Positions 34,331 to 45,407 of a DNA stretch of 64,000 nucleotides are shown piece after piece; positions within the stretch are counted from its first letter, which is position 1, and each line of letters begins with the position of its first letter. Position numbers and translations under genes: made by a program. The notes below the pieces were generated by a model that was not told the origin of the DNA, did not search any database, and saw only the letters and a list, made by a program, of their open reading frames with translations. The DNA comes from Pollenia angustigena (Eukaryota > Arthropoda > Insecta > Diptera > Polleniidae). The stretch spans positions 214,686,208 through 214,750,207 of the forward strand of contig OV884058.1 in the NCBI GenBank assembly GCA_930367215.1, in the 5' to 3' direction.

Positions 34331-34672
34331 GTAACGTCCGTAACAGACAAAAATTAAGATTTTTGTTTAACAGGACTACTTAGCCTTGTTTTCTAAGATG
34401 GATTGATATGGTCATATATTCCACTTAATTTTTTGTATTTGGACTTTTTTTGTTTATTATGCAAAATTAGCTAATTAGCATTTTTTGTAACGTCCGTAAC
34501 GGAACTTTAAGCTAGCATAACTTTTTTTCAAAAACGGTTAACCTTTAAATAAGTTTTAAAATACTCCCAAAGAACTGCATTTTGCAAAAAATTTCATGAA
34601 AATATTCCAATGCTAACGCCAGCTGTGTCAATCTTAACAAGCAAATTTGCGTGCGAATGTAACGTCCGTAAC
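34331..34672 (+). repeat. Three direct copies of GTAACGTCCGTAAC
   Basis: The 14-mer occurs exactly at 34331-34344, 34487-34500 and 34659-34672, spaced 156 and 172 bases apart. The sequence between copies is not obviously repeated. A related GTTACGG lies at about 34794. It may mark protein-binding sites in an unclassified element. Confidence 0.65.
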
Positions 34673-34817
34673 GCAGGATTTGCCCATATGGCTTATATTG
34701 GTATTATGTGAAAGCATTTGAACAGATCTTTCTGGAAATGCAAAATTTATTTAAAACTTTTTTACTCTTTAGCTCGTAATTTATATCAAAATGTTACGGA
34801 AGTGCACTAGGTAATAA

Positions 34818-34930
34818 AATAAAGCTTCTTTGCATAGCCGGCCTTCGGCCGAGCGCAAGGATTTTATCCTCTATGGTATAACAAACACCGGCTTCGCTAA
34901 ATAAAGCTTCTCCGCATAGCCGGCTCCTTT
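34818..34930 (+). repeat. Duplicated AATAAAGCTTCT..GCATAGCCGGC block
   Basis: AATAAAGCTTCTTTGCATAG and AATAAAGCTTCTCCGCATAG occur about 80 bases apart, each followed by CCGGC. The first adds a GCCGGCCTTCGGCC stem. The block is GC-rich against its surroundings. Origin unknown. Confidence 0.5.
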
Positions 34931-35002
34931 ATCCTTAATGGATTTATAATTTTTAAATAAAATGTTTATAGAAACTTGGAATTATTTACTTTATATGTAT
35001 TA

Positions 35003-35236
35003 TATTCAACATTTAAAATTTTTCAAATTTATTCTATGAGCTAAATTTCAGTTATGTATTTTATAAATCTTTTTTGTAATAGTTTTATTCCTTCAAATAC
35101 AATATAATAGTCTGGTAGTGAAAAAAATAATTTCTGAAAATTTGAAGGAATAGAACTATTACAAAAAAGCTTTATAAAAATATATAACTGAAATTTAGCT
35201 GATAGAATAAATTCGAAAAATTAAAAATTTTGAATA
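35003..35236. repeat. Long inverted repeat, ~95-bp arms
   Basis: The left arm (about 35003-35097) and right arm (about 35138-35236) are inverted copies with scattered mismatches. Both carry CTAAATTTCAGTTAT, TTTTTTGTAATAG and ATTCCTTCAAA. The arms are older and more diverged than the palindrome at 10897. No target duplication was established. Confidence 0.65.
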
Positions 35237-35547
35237 TAAAATGTTTATATCTAGAAAAATTTATTCAAAAGGAAATCGCAAATTTATATGAAAACTACAG
35301 AGGTCCATAACTCGGAAACTATGCGTTTCCGAGAATTTTGTCATTTAATTTTTCTTCTTATTTTTAAATTTTCTATAACCCTATGCACTTTTTGTATTTT
35401 GAGCTCCGTTGGTAAACTGGACTTAAGCCAATATTTCTTAAAAGTTTTCCACAAAACTCAAAATGTTGTCAATATATTTATCCAAACATAGTATGTTTAG
35501 GAAAGATCACTTCAAGCTTTAATATACCATATTTTTAGTAACTCCAT

Positions 35548-37342
35548 CAGTGTTACCACCAGCAAAATTCAAAATAACACTTGAGATGAAGCAAAATTAC
35601 CCGATTTAAATGAAATTACACCTAATATGAAATTGAATTTTTATTTAATAAAAAGCCATTTACAAAGAAGCAAAAACACAACAAACTCTTTGAAAAAAGA
35701 TAAATATTAGTCGAATTGTTAAGATATTGTAATTTTAAATTAAGAAAAATAACTTTAAAGACTTCAAAACAATTAAGACCATATTTACATTGTGCAATTA
35801 ACGCAAGTTTTTGTTTGTTAGCAAAAGGTGTAGGGAAGAAAACGGCGGGGTGCTTTTTAACCATGGGAGGTAAGGCCATGATGGCTTTATTGCTCAATTG
35901 AATGGGAGATAAAGCCGTAATGGTCTTATTGCCCAATCATTAAGAGGTAAGGTCATATGTTAAATTTTGCGAAGCGAGAGCCATATTTTTTCCCCAAATG
36001 AGAGGCAAAGCCTTATTTTTCCAGAATATTGTTACGCATGGTGTTAACATTCTGTCAAAGGGAAAATCCTTTGTTATAATTGAAAAACATTTTTTTATTC
36101 TTGTGACGCACGCAGGAAAACTTTATTCAGCGAAGCCACCTGCCGCGTCCTACTGGAGTAAAAAATCCCTTAGCGTGGCCGCAGGCCGCCAAGCAGAAAA
36201 ACTTTAGTATGCGAAGCCAGATTTCAATACTTAACTTTAGTAAAAGGAAAAATCATTACCTTTTAATTATAAAAATAAGAAAACTATAAATCAATGTAAA
36301 ATGGAAAAGTTCTTCAAAACTGAAATGAGAGATAAAGCCATTTCCTAATATTACTTATGTGTCCTAAGGCCATGATGGCTTTGCCTCCCATTCGAATGAA
36401 AAAAAATAAAAGGCGTTATCTCTCTTTTGAACGGGAGATAAAGCCATCATGGTCTTAGGACACATTAGTAATATTAGGAAATGGCTTTATCTCTCATTTC
36501 AGTTTTGAAGAACTTTTCCATTTACATTGATATTATTTTTTTTGGCTTATTTTCTAGCCAATTTTTTATTTCTTCGGTAATGAATCATATATGAATCTTT
36601 TTTTTACTCACTTAAGTGAGTAATCACTAAAAGTGATCTAAGAAGACTCGTTTAGGTGATTCTTACAAAAAATAATCACCTAATTGCTAACTGGGTTTTA
36701 TTTGTAAATTGAAAAAGTTGTAGGGATTTTTGTAGAGACAATTGTTTAACGCGTAGGAAAAAAATGGGAATTTTTTTTGGTCTGCGTAAGGACTTTTCAA
36801 AAAAACCGTAAAACATCACTGCCATTACCATTCCTTTATAATGGGTGTTTTTTTAGCGCCATTAAGCTTACGAAAGGTTATCTGTCAAACGAACTGTCAT
36901 ACTGCTTTTACTTTTCGCTCAGGCACATCATCATGAATAGATTCATGCTTGACAACGTCACCAAATTATCCAAATAATCATTAAAAAGTTGCAAGATAAA
37001 AATAAAATTAATTATATGTTGCAATATTGGAAACATATCTTCACCCAGGCTAGTTTTTAGTTTGAATTCATTACCAAATTTTAGAAAATATATATTTAGT
37101 GATTGAAGTCGTTTCTTAAAAATACACCGAGACTTTGGTTAAGAAACTGTGCATTTTTAAGCAACAATATTTAAAAAGAAATAAATTTCATCAATGAACT
37201 CGAATCTTGATATTATTTGGGTATCTTAAGTAAGAATTTCAAATTACACCTGAATTACACCTAAGAGAAATTACCCACGCTCTACCCACGACAGTAAAAA
37301 ATATACCAAATTCGGGTAATTACCCACAAAGTGGCAACACTG
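35548..37342 (-). mobile_element. hAT-type non-autonomous element, copy B
   Basis: The ends CAGTGTTACC (left) and GGCAACACTG (right) are flanked by perfect 8-bp duplications AACTCCAT (35540-35547 and 37343-37350). Read on the minus strand, it matches copy A (9404-11265) at both ends and in a central TGACAGTTCGTTTGACAG block. It lacks about 800 bases found in copy A. Instead it holds a region rich in GAGATAAAGCC and GCCATGATGG words and a long hairpin (36291-36530). No transposase frame is seen. Confidence 0.9.
36291..36530. repeat. Long hairpin of GAGATAAAGCCAT words in hAT copy B
   Basis: The arms (about 36291-36403 and 36425-36530) are inverted with few mismatches: TCAATGTAAA.ATGGAAAAG, TTCTTCAAAACTGAAATGAG, AGATAAAGCCATTTCCTAAT and CCTAAGGCCATGATGG. 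The loop is A-rich. Further GCCATGATGGC and GAGATAAAGCC words lie at about 35868-35912 in the same element, so the hairpin may have grown from these. Confidence 0.75.
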
Positions 37343-37483
37343 AACTCCATCATATAAAATTTAAAATTTTTTAAGGTTTAAAAAATTACATTTTGGAAAT
37401 TACTCAATTTATTTATAAGTTTAAGCAAAAATATGTATGTGTTAATAACTTATGTTCTTGTTACATATTAAATTATTGTAATA

Positions 37484-38002
37484 CAGTAGAATCCCGATAA
37501 TTCGTAATCGCAAGGGACCGGCTATTTCTTACGAATTATAGGGGTTTTCGATTTAGCGGGGTTTCGATTTATCGGGGTTTAAATAAAATAAATACGAATA
37601 AACGGGGTTTTTCAATTTATTTACTAAAACGATACAAAAAACATAAAAAACAATGGTTAAAAATAAAATTTATAAAAATTATTCATGTAACAAACTGATC
37701 TTAAGAAAATAAATCCACACACAAGCAAAAATCCACGCAGAAATAAAATAGTGGTAAACAAAAAATCATTCTGTCCATGTTTTTGTTGTTTTTATTACGA
37801 ATTATAAGTGGTAGTTAGCAAACAATTACGATTTATAAGAGGTAAAGAAGATTTTATTTGCCAAAAAAATTACGAATTAGCGAGGGGACCAAAATGTATG
37901 GAAATTTTACGAATTAACGAGATTTTTTCAAGGGACCGACAGTTTATTACGAATTATCGGGAATTACGATTTATCGGGGTACGAATTATCGGGATTTGAC
38001 TG
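37484..38002. mobile_element. pogo-like MITE, TA-flanked
   Basis: The ends CAGTAGAATCCCGATAATTC and (inverse) CAGTCAAATCCCGATAATTC are flanked by TA (37482-37483 and 38003-38004). TTACGAATTA and GATTTATCGGGG words fill both subterminal regions in inverted relation. CAGTA-type ends with CGATAATTCG and a TA duplication match the pogo/Tigger group by general knowledge. No DDE transposase remains. Confidence 0.8.
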
Positions 38003-38215
38003 TATGTACATAATTTGTTAGTGTTCCGCAAGGCCGAAACCCCGCAATACAGAAAAACTTTATTAAGCAAATATCTAAGGGTTAAATATTTATTGTTATA
38101 GCGATATAAGTTGAAGATAAAGCCAATTTTGTGGAAAAAAAGTCAGCCACGGAGTATGAATATATGAAATTGGCTCTCAATTGTCTAATCGGTATGATTT
38201 AAACGCCATGTGATG

Positions 38216-38950
38216 TAGTGCTGGGATACTATCGATATTTTCAACTATCGATATTTATCGAAAGTTCAGATTGCACTATCGATATATCGATATATTACTA
38301 TCGACTGAATGTTTGTACTTGTGCACGAAAACTTTAATTATTTTTTTATAAGGCTGCAGTTCGTTGTTTTTATCACTTTATTGAATGTATAAGACTTATG
38401 TTTACACGCACGTTAGTTTAGATGGCAGTTTTTTAAAAATTGACATGTATCTTTCTAAAAGAACCGAAGTAACAGGGACTATTAGATATTCCATTGCAAC
38501 TTTAAAAAATTTTCTAAATTCTTTACCCAAAAAGGTAATCAATCTAGTGGACTTATGCTCTAATGTTCCTTCATTGTTTTGTCTTAGGCTTGCAATTGCA
38601 TTTGGATTTGCATTTTTTTTACAACATTACAAAAATATTTGCCATTTCAGAGTCTATATAAACATGTAAAAATTTCGACTTAAAGTCCTTTAATTAGCAG
38701 TAAAAAGCACTGCTAAGCAATCCATACCACTTGCAATTCTTGTTGTTTGTATTTATTGCTGTAATTCAGCGCGAATAAATATGTAATAGCAAGTAAAAAT
38801 TTGCGGCAAAAAACTGTGTGTGTATAGCTGCTGTAAAATGTCTTCGTAGCTGTATTTTAAATAATAATAATATCGATATTGATATTTTTCCTATCGATAT
38901 TTTCGATATTTTAAGACTATCGATAGTCTATCGATAGTTTCCCAGCACTA
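38216..38950. mobile_element. hAT-like element with ATCGATAT words
   Basis: The ends TAGTGCTGGGATACTATCGA and (inverse) TAGTGCTGGGAAACTATCGA are flanked by 8-bp duplications with one mismatch, ATGTGATG (38208-38215) and ATGTGAAG (38951-38958). TATCGATAT words crowd both ends (38228-38300 and 38868-38938). The interior has no transposase. Confidence 0.8.
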
Positions 38951-38958
38951 ATGTGAAG

Positions 38959-39766
38959 CACACTTTCAAATTTTCGTTTTATACCTAAAGAGATGGAAAA
39001 AGTATTTTGCAACTTCTACGACCCAAAACTCCTAAATTGGCACGAAAAACATCTTCCTATAGAACTTCTTTAAAGGATACTTAAAAATTATATGAATATC
39101 AATTTGGTGTTGAGCCGAGTTTATATTCTTGTTTCAAGCCGATTCTTTTCTATTAAACAAAAAATAAAAAAAAATTTTTTTAAGCACTCATTCTTTAAAT
39201 ATTTTTTAGCATTAGCAACACTTTTTCGTTTTTGTAGTGGCACAGACATTGTTGCCCACTTTTTTGAAGACTTACCGTCAAATCGTACTTCAAAAACCGC
39301 TAGAAGCCGCCAAACTTTTTATTAAGCGTAAAATTTTTTAAAATATCCCTTAAATCTCAATATTTTGCAAAATGTATATACAAATCAAGATATAGGAATG
39401 CTTTTTTAATGTATACGACTTTTTATTAAAATTATATGGAAAGGTTTTTGATTTCCCCGACTTTTTTTAGTCCAGGGATCATACAAGAATGTTTTTTTTT
39501 TTTAAAGTGCCTAATAGTTGGTAAAATATAATGAATAAAAAGGTTTTAAATTCAAATCCGTTTTAAGTCTTTTTCCATCACGTCAAGTTTTTTATTGTGG
39601 GCTGGTGATGCTTATATATTAAATCATAACTGGAAAATGATTTCTCCGATTTTGATCCAATGGTTGAGAACAAAATATTCAAAAGTAAGTTGCGATAAAT
39701 TTGGGTTTCATGCAAAACAAAAAATAGTACTTTATTTTGTTTTCAGAAATGTATAACAAAAAATTT
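38959..39766. other. AT-rich sequence, no gene seen
   Basis: A 77-codon frame at 39092-39325 has no recognisable features. No repeat ends were found. Confidence 0.45.
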
Positions 39767-40031
39767 CACAGAAAAAATTGTGCACCAGTAAACGCATTAA
39801 TCAAAAATAAAATCAGTTATAATTAAAAATTTAATCAAGTGAGTTAAATGCTTAATTGATATTATTAATTTGTATACTGGTGCAAATTAATGTTGTCAAT
39901 TAAACGTTTAATACACTTGATTAAACGTTTAATTCTCTTAATTAAACGTTTAATTAACTTGATTTAAATTTTAATTAAAACTGATTTTATTTTTGATTAA
40001 TGCGTTTACTGGTGCAAAATTTTTGTCTGTG
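39767..40031. mobile_element. 265-bp foldback, CACAGAAAAAATT ends
   Basis: CACAGAAAAAATTGTGCACC at the left and its inverse at the right continue inward over about 60 bases (CAGTAAACGCATTAATCAAA, AATAAAATCAG). The centre has three TTAAACGTTTAAT units (about 39901-39960) and an extra internal ACTGGTGCAA. It looks like a miniature foldback element. Confidence 0.7.
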
Positions 40032-40165
40032 TTATAAGGACAAAAGTTTTACATTTTTATCATTTATCAAAAAGTCCGATATATTACAAATAAAATAAGA
40101 AATATATTATGAAAATAACTAATATTTCTCTGGATTTGTCCGATTTGGGTTAAATTACTAGCATA

Positions 40166-42101
40166 CAGGCGCGGATTCAGGGGGGTGAAAATAAGGAAAT
40201 TCCCCCCCCGTAAATTATAAAAATATGTTTTGTTAATTTCGATAATACAAGAATTCCCAATAAAAATATTTTTTTAATGTACAAAATTTTTGGAAATCGC
40301 AGCAAGGTTTTTTTCGTTTTTTTTTATGGAATCTCTAACGAAATTTTCAATAAGTATTTTTTTATGAATGAATCTCTAACGATTTTCAATCCATATCTAA
40401 ATCCTAATAGTTATTTATTAGATATTTCCAATGAAACATCTAATTTACCGTATTCAATTACTTATAATTCTACATTCAATCCCAGCAGGTGCCATCTATA
40501 TCCAAAGACTAAACGTTTGACTTGATAATGCGTGCGGTTGAATTATTAAAAAGCCTTAGAATTTTCAATATTTATGTATGTATGTGTTATATGAATCAAA
40601 ATTCTACTCGATAATTTTTGACGAAAGCAGTGATTTGTCGGGGAAACGCCAGATTTCCTTATCTTTAAGATTTTTCAACATACAACAAAAAGTTTTTAGG
40701 GAAGAATTTATTGGCTTTATTGTAAACGCATTTGAAGAGGCTTCAAGAGATATTGATGACGTTGATGTGTCAATTGTGGCGAAGGCACTATCATCAATAG
40801 TTTTTAAAGCTTTGACAAATTTCGATATTGGCCTAAAAACTTGTGTAGGAGATGGAATAGATGGGTGTCCTCTGATGTCAGCAGAAAATGGAGCTGTTCA
40901 AAATTTCTGGAAAAGGGACAAATGCGAAACAAACGCCTTGCTACTCCCATAAATCGAACAACTCAATTTCTAAAAGCAATATAGTGTCATTAATACAAAA
41001 AGTTGTATCATTTGTTAAAGAAACGACAAAAATTTTTAAATATAATCATCCTAAGCAAAAACAGTTTTAGCAAAGTATTTGGGAGCCAAACTCTCTTCAG
41101 TATGCGTCTTTGCAACAAGTGCACATTTTATAGTAGAAGCTTTGGAAAAAATATCTGAGTGGAAAGGATGTAGTATCTCTACCTTTATATTAAGAAACTC
41201 CTTAGTACTTTTGAACTTATTTGCGGAATATACATATTTAGTGTGATACTTGTTGTAACACAGCCACAAAGTATCATTTTACAAAAGCAAGATATAGATC
41301 TTCAAAAAGGATCAAGCCTTATCAAAATTTTAATCATGTGCCTTGAAGAAAAAAGAAATAAAGCCGAAGAACAATTTAAAGCGATTTTTGAAAAAGTTAA
41401 AGTTATTTGCGTTCAAATCGAGGTTCCTATCGAAAAGAAAAGATTTAAACGAAAAAATCCAAAATGTTGAAGATTACTACCGAGTTTTAGGTTACATTCC
41501 TCTAATTGAATTTATTTTAGAAGATCTCATAACAACTTTTTCAATAGATATCCCAAATGTATTGAACCTAAACTTCTACCTCAGAGTGTAATCAAGTCAT
41601 ATACAGATACAAAACTGTTAAAACAACAACTAGGTGATGAGCTGATTATATTTGATAAAAGAGATAAACACCTACTAAGATCTAAACTTGAGCCTGATCT
41701 ATCAGATAACGTTGTAGATGCTTTAATAAACTGTGATGAAGATAATTACTCAAATCTAAGAAAAATATTTAAAATTTTCGTTTCAATGCTCGTCAGGAAA
41801 GCTACGAACGGGAGGTCATTTCCTACCCTTCGACGAATAAAAACATGGCTAAGATCAACAATGACAGAAGATAGACTGAACTGTCTAAATTTGCCTCACA
41901 AGGAAATCATAAATTGCTTATTTAAAAAGATTAATGTATATTAAACTGATCTTATATTTTATTTAACCTTTTTGTTGAGTTTTTTTTTAATATAATATAC
42001 ACATACATATTGTTTTTAATAAACTTTAAAAAATCAAATTTTTTACTTTTTGTATCATACAAAATTTCCCCCCCGTAAAGCTCAAGCTGGATCCGCGCCT
42101 G
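40166..42101 (+). mobile_element. hAT transposon with decayed transposase
   Basis: The ends CAGGCGCGGATTCAG and (inverse) CAGGCGCGGATCCAG are flanked by perfect 8-bp duplications CTAGCATA (40158-40165 and 42102-42109). Runs of C/G (GGGGGGTG, CCCCCCCC) lie inside the ends. The 1.94-kb body carries remnants of a ZMYM1/DUF4371-type hAT transposase. The right 0.8 kb is repeated at 45800-46617 through the later tandem duplication. Confidence 0.9.
40578..41944 (+). pseudogene. hAT transposase (DUF4371 / ZMYM1-like), frameshifted
   Basis: The first frame has FYSIIFDESSDLSGKRQISL and SLRFFN (catalytic-core start with Asp), then LKTCVGDGIDGCPLMS, the equivalent of the family's G.DGA..MSG. Later frames carry EKVKVICVQIEVPIEKK, EDYYRVLGYIPLIEFILEDL and LLRSKLEPDLSDN. 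The C-terminal dimerisation motif is NLRKIFKIFVSMLV then SFPTLRRIKTWLRSTM, EDRLNCLNLPHKEI and stop at 41944. At least three frameshifts separate these parts, and the N-terminal zinc finger is missing. It can no longer encode a transposase. The family (hAT, ZMYM1/P52rIPK-like) is clear from the order of the motifs. Confidence 0.8.
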
Positions 42102-42109
42102 CTAGCATA

Positions 42110-42776
42110 TGACTCTGAATGAAATTCCCATTACAGCATAGCCACCTTATTTCGGACGAAATAGTAGTCAAAATCCCATAAAAATTTGACGTAATATTAT
42201 TAATCTGTGAACAGATTTGAATTCAACACGCTAAAGTCAATTAAAATCACATAAGAAGGTCCTTGCTGAAAACTTTTTTTTGCCACCAGTATAATTAGCA
42301 AATTCAACTATAAAACTGCGAATTTGTTAACTGAACATACGGGCATGTTCTGACAATTGCAAAACGCTAAACATTGGCAAATTAGGTGTCCTGTAAATCG
42401 CAATAGCAAGAAGTTTGGCGACTTAAAATTGCAAAAGAGAACTAAAATATTTGAAAAAAAAAACTATGGCAGATCGCAAGCTAAACGCACGAGTTCAAGA
42501 ACACCATAAAATAAATCTTGCGTTGGCCGATCATTTGACAGAATTCTAGTTAAACCTAATCAAAAAATTAATAAAAAAAAAAAAAAATGTTTTAAAAGGT
42601 TTTTATAGCGGAAGCGAATTCAATTTCGAAAAAACAAGGTTGTTTTTCTTCTTACTTTATAATTTTAACTCAAAAAAAAAAATACATACTTGAAATCTCT
42701 TATTTTATGAAAAAATTTTAAATTTTTAAATACCAAGAACAAAAATTTTATATTCTATTGATATTAAAAAAAAACC
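42110..42776. other. AT-rich sequence within duplication unit 1
   Basis: No gene or repeat end was recognised. The same sequence recurs at about 46626-47288. Confidence 0.45.
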
Positions 42777-43060
42777 GCTAGATTACCCGCTAACCGTCAA
42801 AACGCAAATTTTGCCGCAATGGGCACGTAAAAACCGCTAGAATCGCGGTAAAACCGTCAAATTGGCAACAGTGGGCACAGACAACAACCTGCAGCCATGT
42901 TTCCGTGTCGTCGTGAAAATTATCATTTTAATAAACACACATGTATTCTATTCAGGGTTGCCGTTTGAAAAATTTTTATCCGACCAAAATTGTCTGCAAA
43001 ACCTACCAAAATCCTTTGAAATCGACCAAATTTTTGAAATATTTAAAAACAATTATATCG
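42777..43060. repeat. ACCGCTAG words and a CAGGGTTGCC terminus
   Basis: ACCGCTAGA and ACCGTCAAA occur two or more times each at 42777-42865. At 42953 CAGGGTTGCCGTTTG starts a block with ATCGACCAAA, CTACCAAAAT and CGACCAAATTTT words. Both blocks have the look of hAT-like subterminal regions. No partner end was found. Repeated in unit 2 at about 47289-47580. Confidence 0.4.
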
Positions 43061-44208
43061 TCGTAAAAATGCAAAAGGGCCTATCATAATTTTTAAAAAA
43101 AATTTCAGTAGCGATACAACTGAGATTACAAAAACAGTTTTTCAGGATAGTGTCAATCATGCGTAATGTGTTAACGATATTAACCAGAAAACCCCGTTGT
43201 TATAATCACAATAGCTGCCTTTTTATTAAGTTATCTCTCTTTTTCCTTCAATGAACATAGGACCTTTAGCATTTTACATGACGATATGTATGTATATTTT
43301 GTTTGATAAAAAGTATAATTTTTATTGGATAAAGCTATAAGTCTACATATTATTTATTTATTTTTTTTTTTTGGTAATATGCAATTATAGTAAAAACAAA
43401 AAGTAAGCCAATGTGCGCACCTATTTAATATTTAACGTCCTACACGTAACCCCTAGTTTTATTAAAAGTTAATTTGCTGGTAACGTTTAATTTAAATAAT
43501 GTAATGTATGTACCTTTATATACAAATTCATTTAATAACGCTTATAAACTAGAATAATTCATTGAGTGTATGCAATAACACATATAGACCACTAAAAATA
43601 TATGATTTTAAATTTATAGTTTGTATAATTTAAAAAAAAAAACGGATTAAACTTTATAAGACATAGGCTGAGCTCCAATACATCCTAATACCTTGCAGAG
43701 AACGTAAACAATTTATCAAAGAGCTTAAAATGTATAGTTCGCTTATTGTATACGCGTTGATAACTTGCTCTGTTTTAGAACTCATCGATACTTTCTGCAA
43801 GTTCTGCAGTTCTTATACCATTGCCTTTATAAAACTATGTTTCTATTCTTCAACCAACTCAACAACTGTCAAACTAATCAATTGACTAGGCAATACACGC
43901 TTTGATATGGACAACGACCGACTCAGTTGACAATTGAATTGAAACGTGTATGGGCTGCCTTAGAGAAAGCAATTTGTTATCGGATTTCGATTACTTATAA
44001 AAGTTGTTTACACGGTATAACTTTGTACAGCCACTAGTTGAAACAAAATTTGAAAGAGGATTGGCTATCATCTAATATTATTGAAAGCTTTAACCAGCTT
44101 TACACCAGATAACAGTTAAATTTAATTAAAGTTCTTTATACAATTACCTTATGTTAGCAGTGTTATAACAGAAATCTTAACCTTTGTAAACAACTAAAGC
44201 AAAAAACA
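43061..44208. other. AT-rich sequence within duplication unit 1, no gene
   Basis: Nothing is recognisable. It may be the interior of the element starting at 42953. Repeated at about 47581-48728. Confidence 0.4.
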
Positions 44209-44328
44209 AATTTGTTTGTCTTGACCTGTACAAAAAACCAGGACAATTTAATAGTGGACCAGGACACCAGGACAAGTAGTCTAAAACCAGGACAATCCTG
44301 GAAAACTAGGACGTATGGCAGGCGTATT
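44209..44328 (-). repeat. CCAGGACA word cluster (hAT-like terminus)
   Basis: CCAGGACA or close variants occur four to five times, followed by TAGGACGTATGGCAGGC; read inverted this opens GCCTGCCATACGTCCTAG, like the ends at 198 and 29502. It abuts the CCCTGCAAATAA element, into which it probably inserted. The copy in unit 2 is at about 48729-48848 and reads AGGCCT where unit 1 reads AGGCGT. Confidence 0.5.
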
Positions 44329-44566
44329 GTAGTGAGACGACATGTCATTACTTCAAAACTAAACTAAACTCTTGAGTACACCATGGAGTAGTCTTAAAAC
44401 TACGCCTTAGTAGTCCAAAGCTGGGCTACATGGTCCTATCCTAGGACATCGTAATGTTAAATAGACCATGTTTTTTCCATATGTTTGGGTTACTTTTGGA
44501 CTAGTCCTAGTCCCTTGTGGGCTACTCTTTACACGCGTGTTTGGAATGGTCCTATTATTTGCAGGG
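44329..44566. mobile_element. CCCTGCAAATAA element, copy 3 (left-truncated)
   Basis: From TGTAGTGAGACGACATG to the right end CTATTATTTGCAGGG it matches copy 1. The left third is missing, replaced by the CCAGGACA block. It lies in duplication unit 1. Confidence 0.7.
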
Positions 44567-44650
44567 GTGCGTTAAAAAGTGTTACTAATACATAGAAAAT
44601 ACTCACAAACGTGTGAGCAAAAAAATGTAAACAAATAACAGAAACACAAG

Positions 44651-45407
44651 GGGGTTACCGCGTATTTCGATTCGAAAGAACTAATTTACGAGTTCGACAA
44701 TTTGTACTGTGTATTACGATTTTCGTTCTATTTGTTTCGAATGAACCGAAGTTGTTTATAACTTTTCGAAAGTAAAAAGTCCCTTTCGTAACGGCAACTC
44801 TCTATTACTAACAATAAAAATCCCTTTCGAAACTCCAACTCTTTACTACGGAAACAAGCGTCAGTTATGTAAAAAGCGTTAACAAATTGTTTGAAAGCTA
44901 TTTTGTTAGTGACAAAGTGAAAATGACAAAGTTCAAGATAATTAAAAGTGTATAACAAACAAATTAAACCTAATAATATTAGATTTGATATAAAACAAAT
45001 GTTTACTTACGTTATTATTGAAAATGTTTTATTATTTGTGGTCTTGAAATTAAAAAAAAAAAAAAAAAAAATTACATTTACAAATAAAAAGCAGTATAAG
45101 TAGTGATGGTTGGCTTTTTCTGTTGACTCTTCAAACCACAGGCAAATACAATAAATTTTTATAAAAAAACACAATTGTAATATTTTTCACACATTGAATA
45201 GTATTTATTATTTGTTTTATTGTGGGATATTTTCGTCCATTTTGGTATTTTAATAGCAGTGCTACCAATTTTCAACCTAATTTCCCATTTGCAAATAAAT
45301 ACAGCTCTGTCATCGTTTCGAAAGAGTTATGCAGTACGGTTTTACTTTCGAATCGGAAATTGGTTTCGAAAAATTTGGCTTTTCGAATCGAAATACGCGG
45401 CAGCCCC
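44651..45407. mobile_element. 757-bp MITE with TTCGAAAG words
   Basis: The ends GGGGTTACCGCGTATTTCGA and (inverse) GGGGCTGCCGCGTATTTCGA continue as TTCGAAA. TTTCGAAA words crowd both sides. AG lies on either side but no longer duplication is clear. Three overlapping open frames near the right end have no family features. The second copy is at 49172-49924. Confidence 0.75.

Noticed and set aside
38385..38669. 94-codon frame inside the ATCGATAT element
   Set aside because: No transposase or other motif; it lies inside a non-autonomous element.
42953..44328. Single hAT-like element bounded by CAGGGTTGCC and the CCAGGACA end
   Set aside because: The two ends use different subterminal words and no matching 8-bp duplication exists, so they are probably separate truncated elements.
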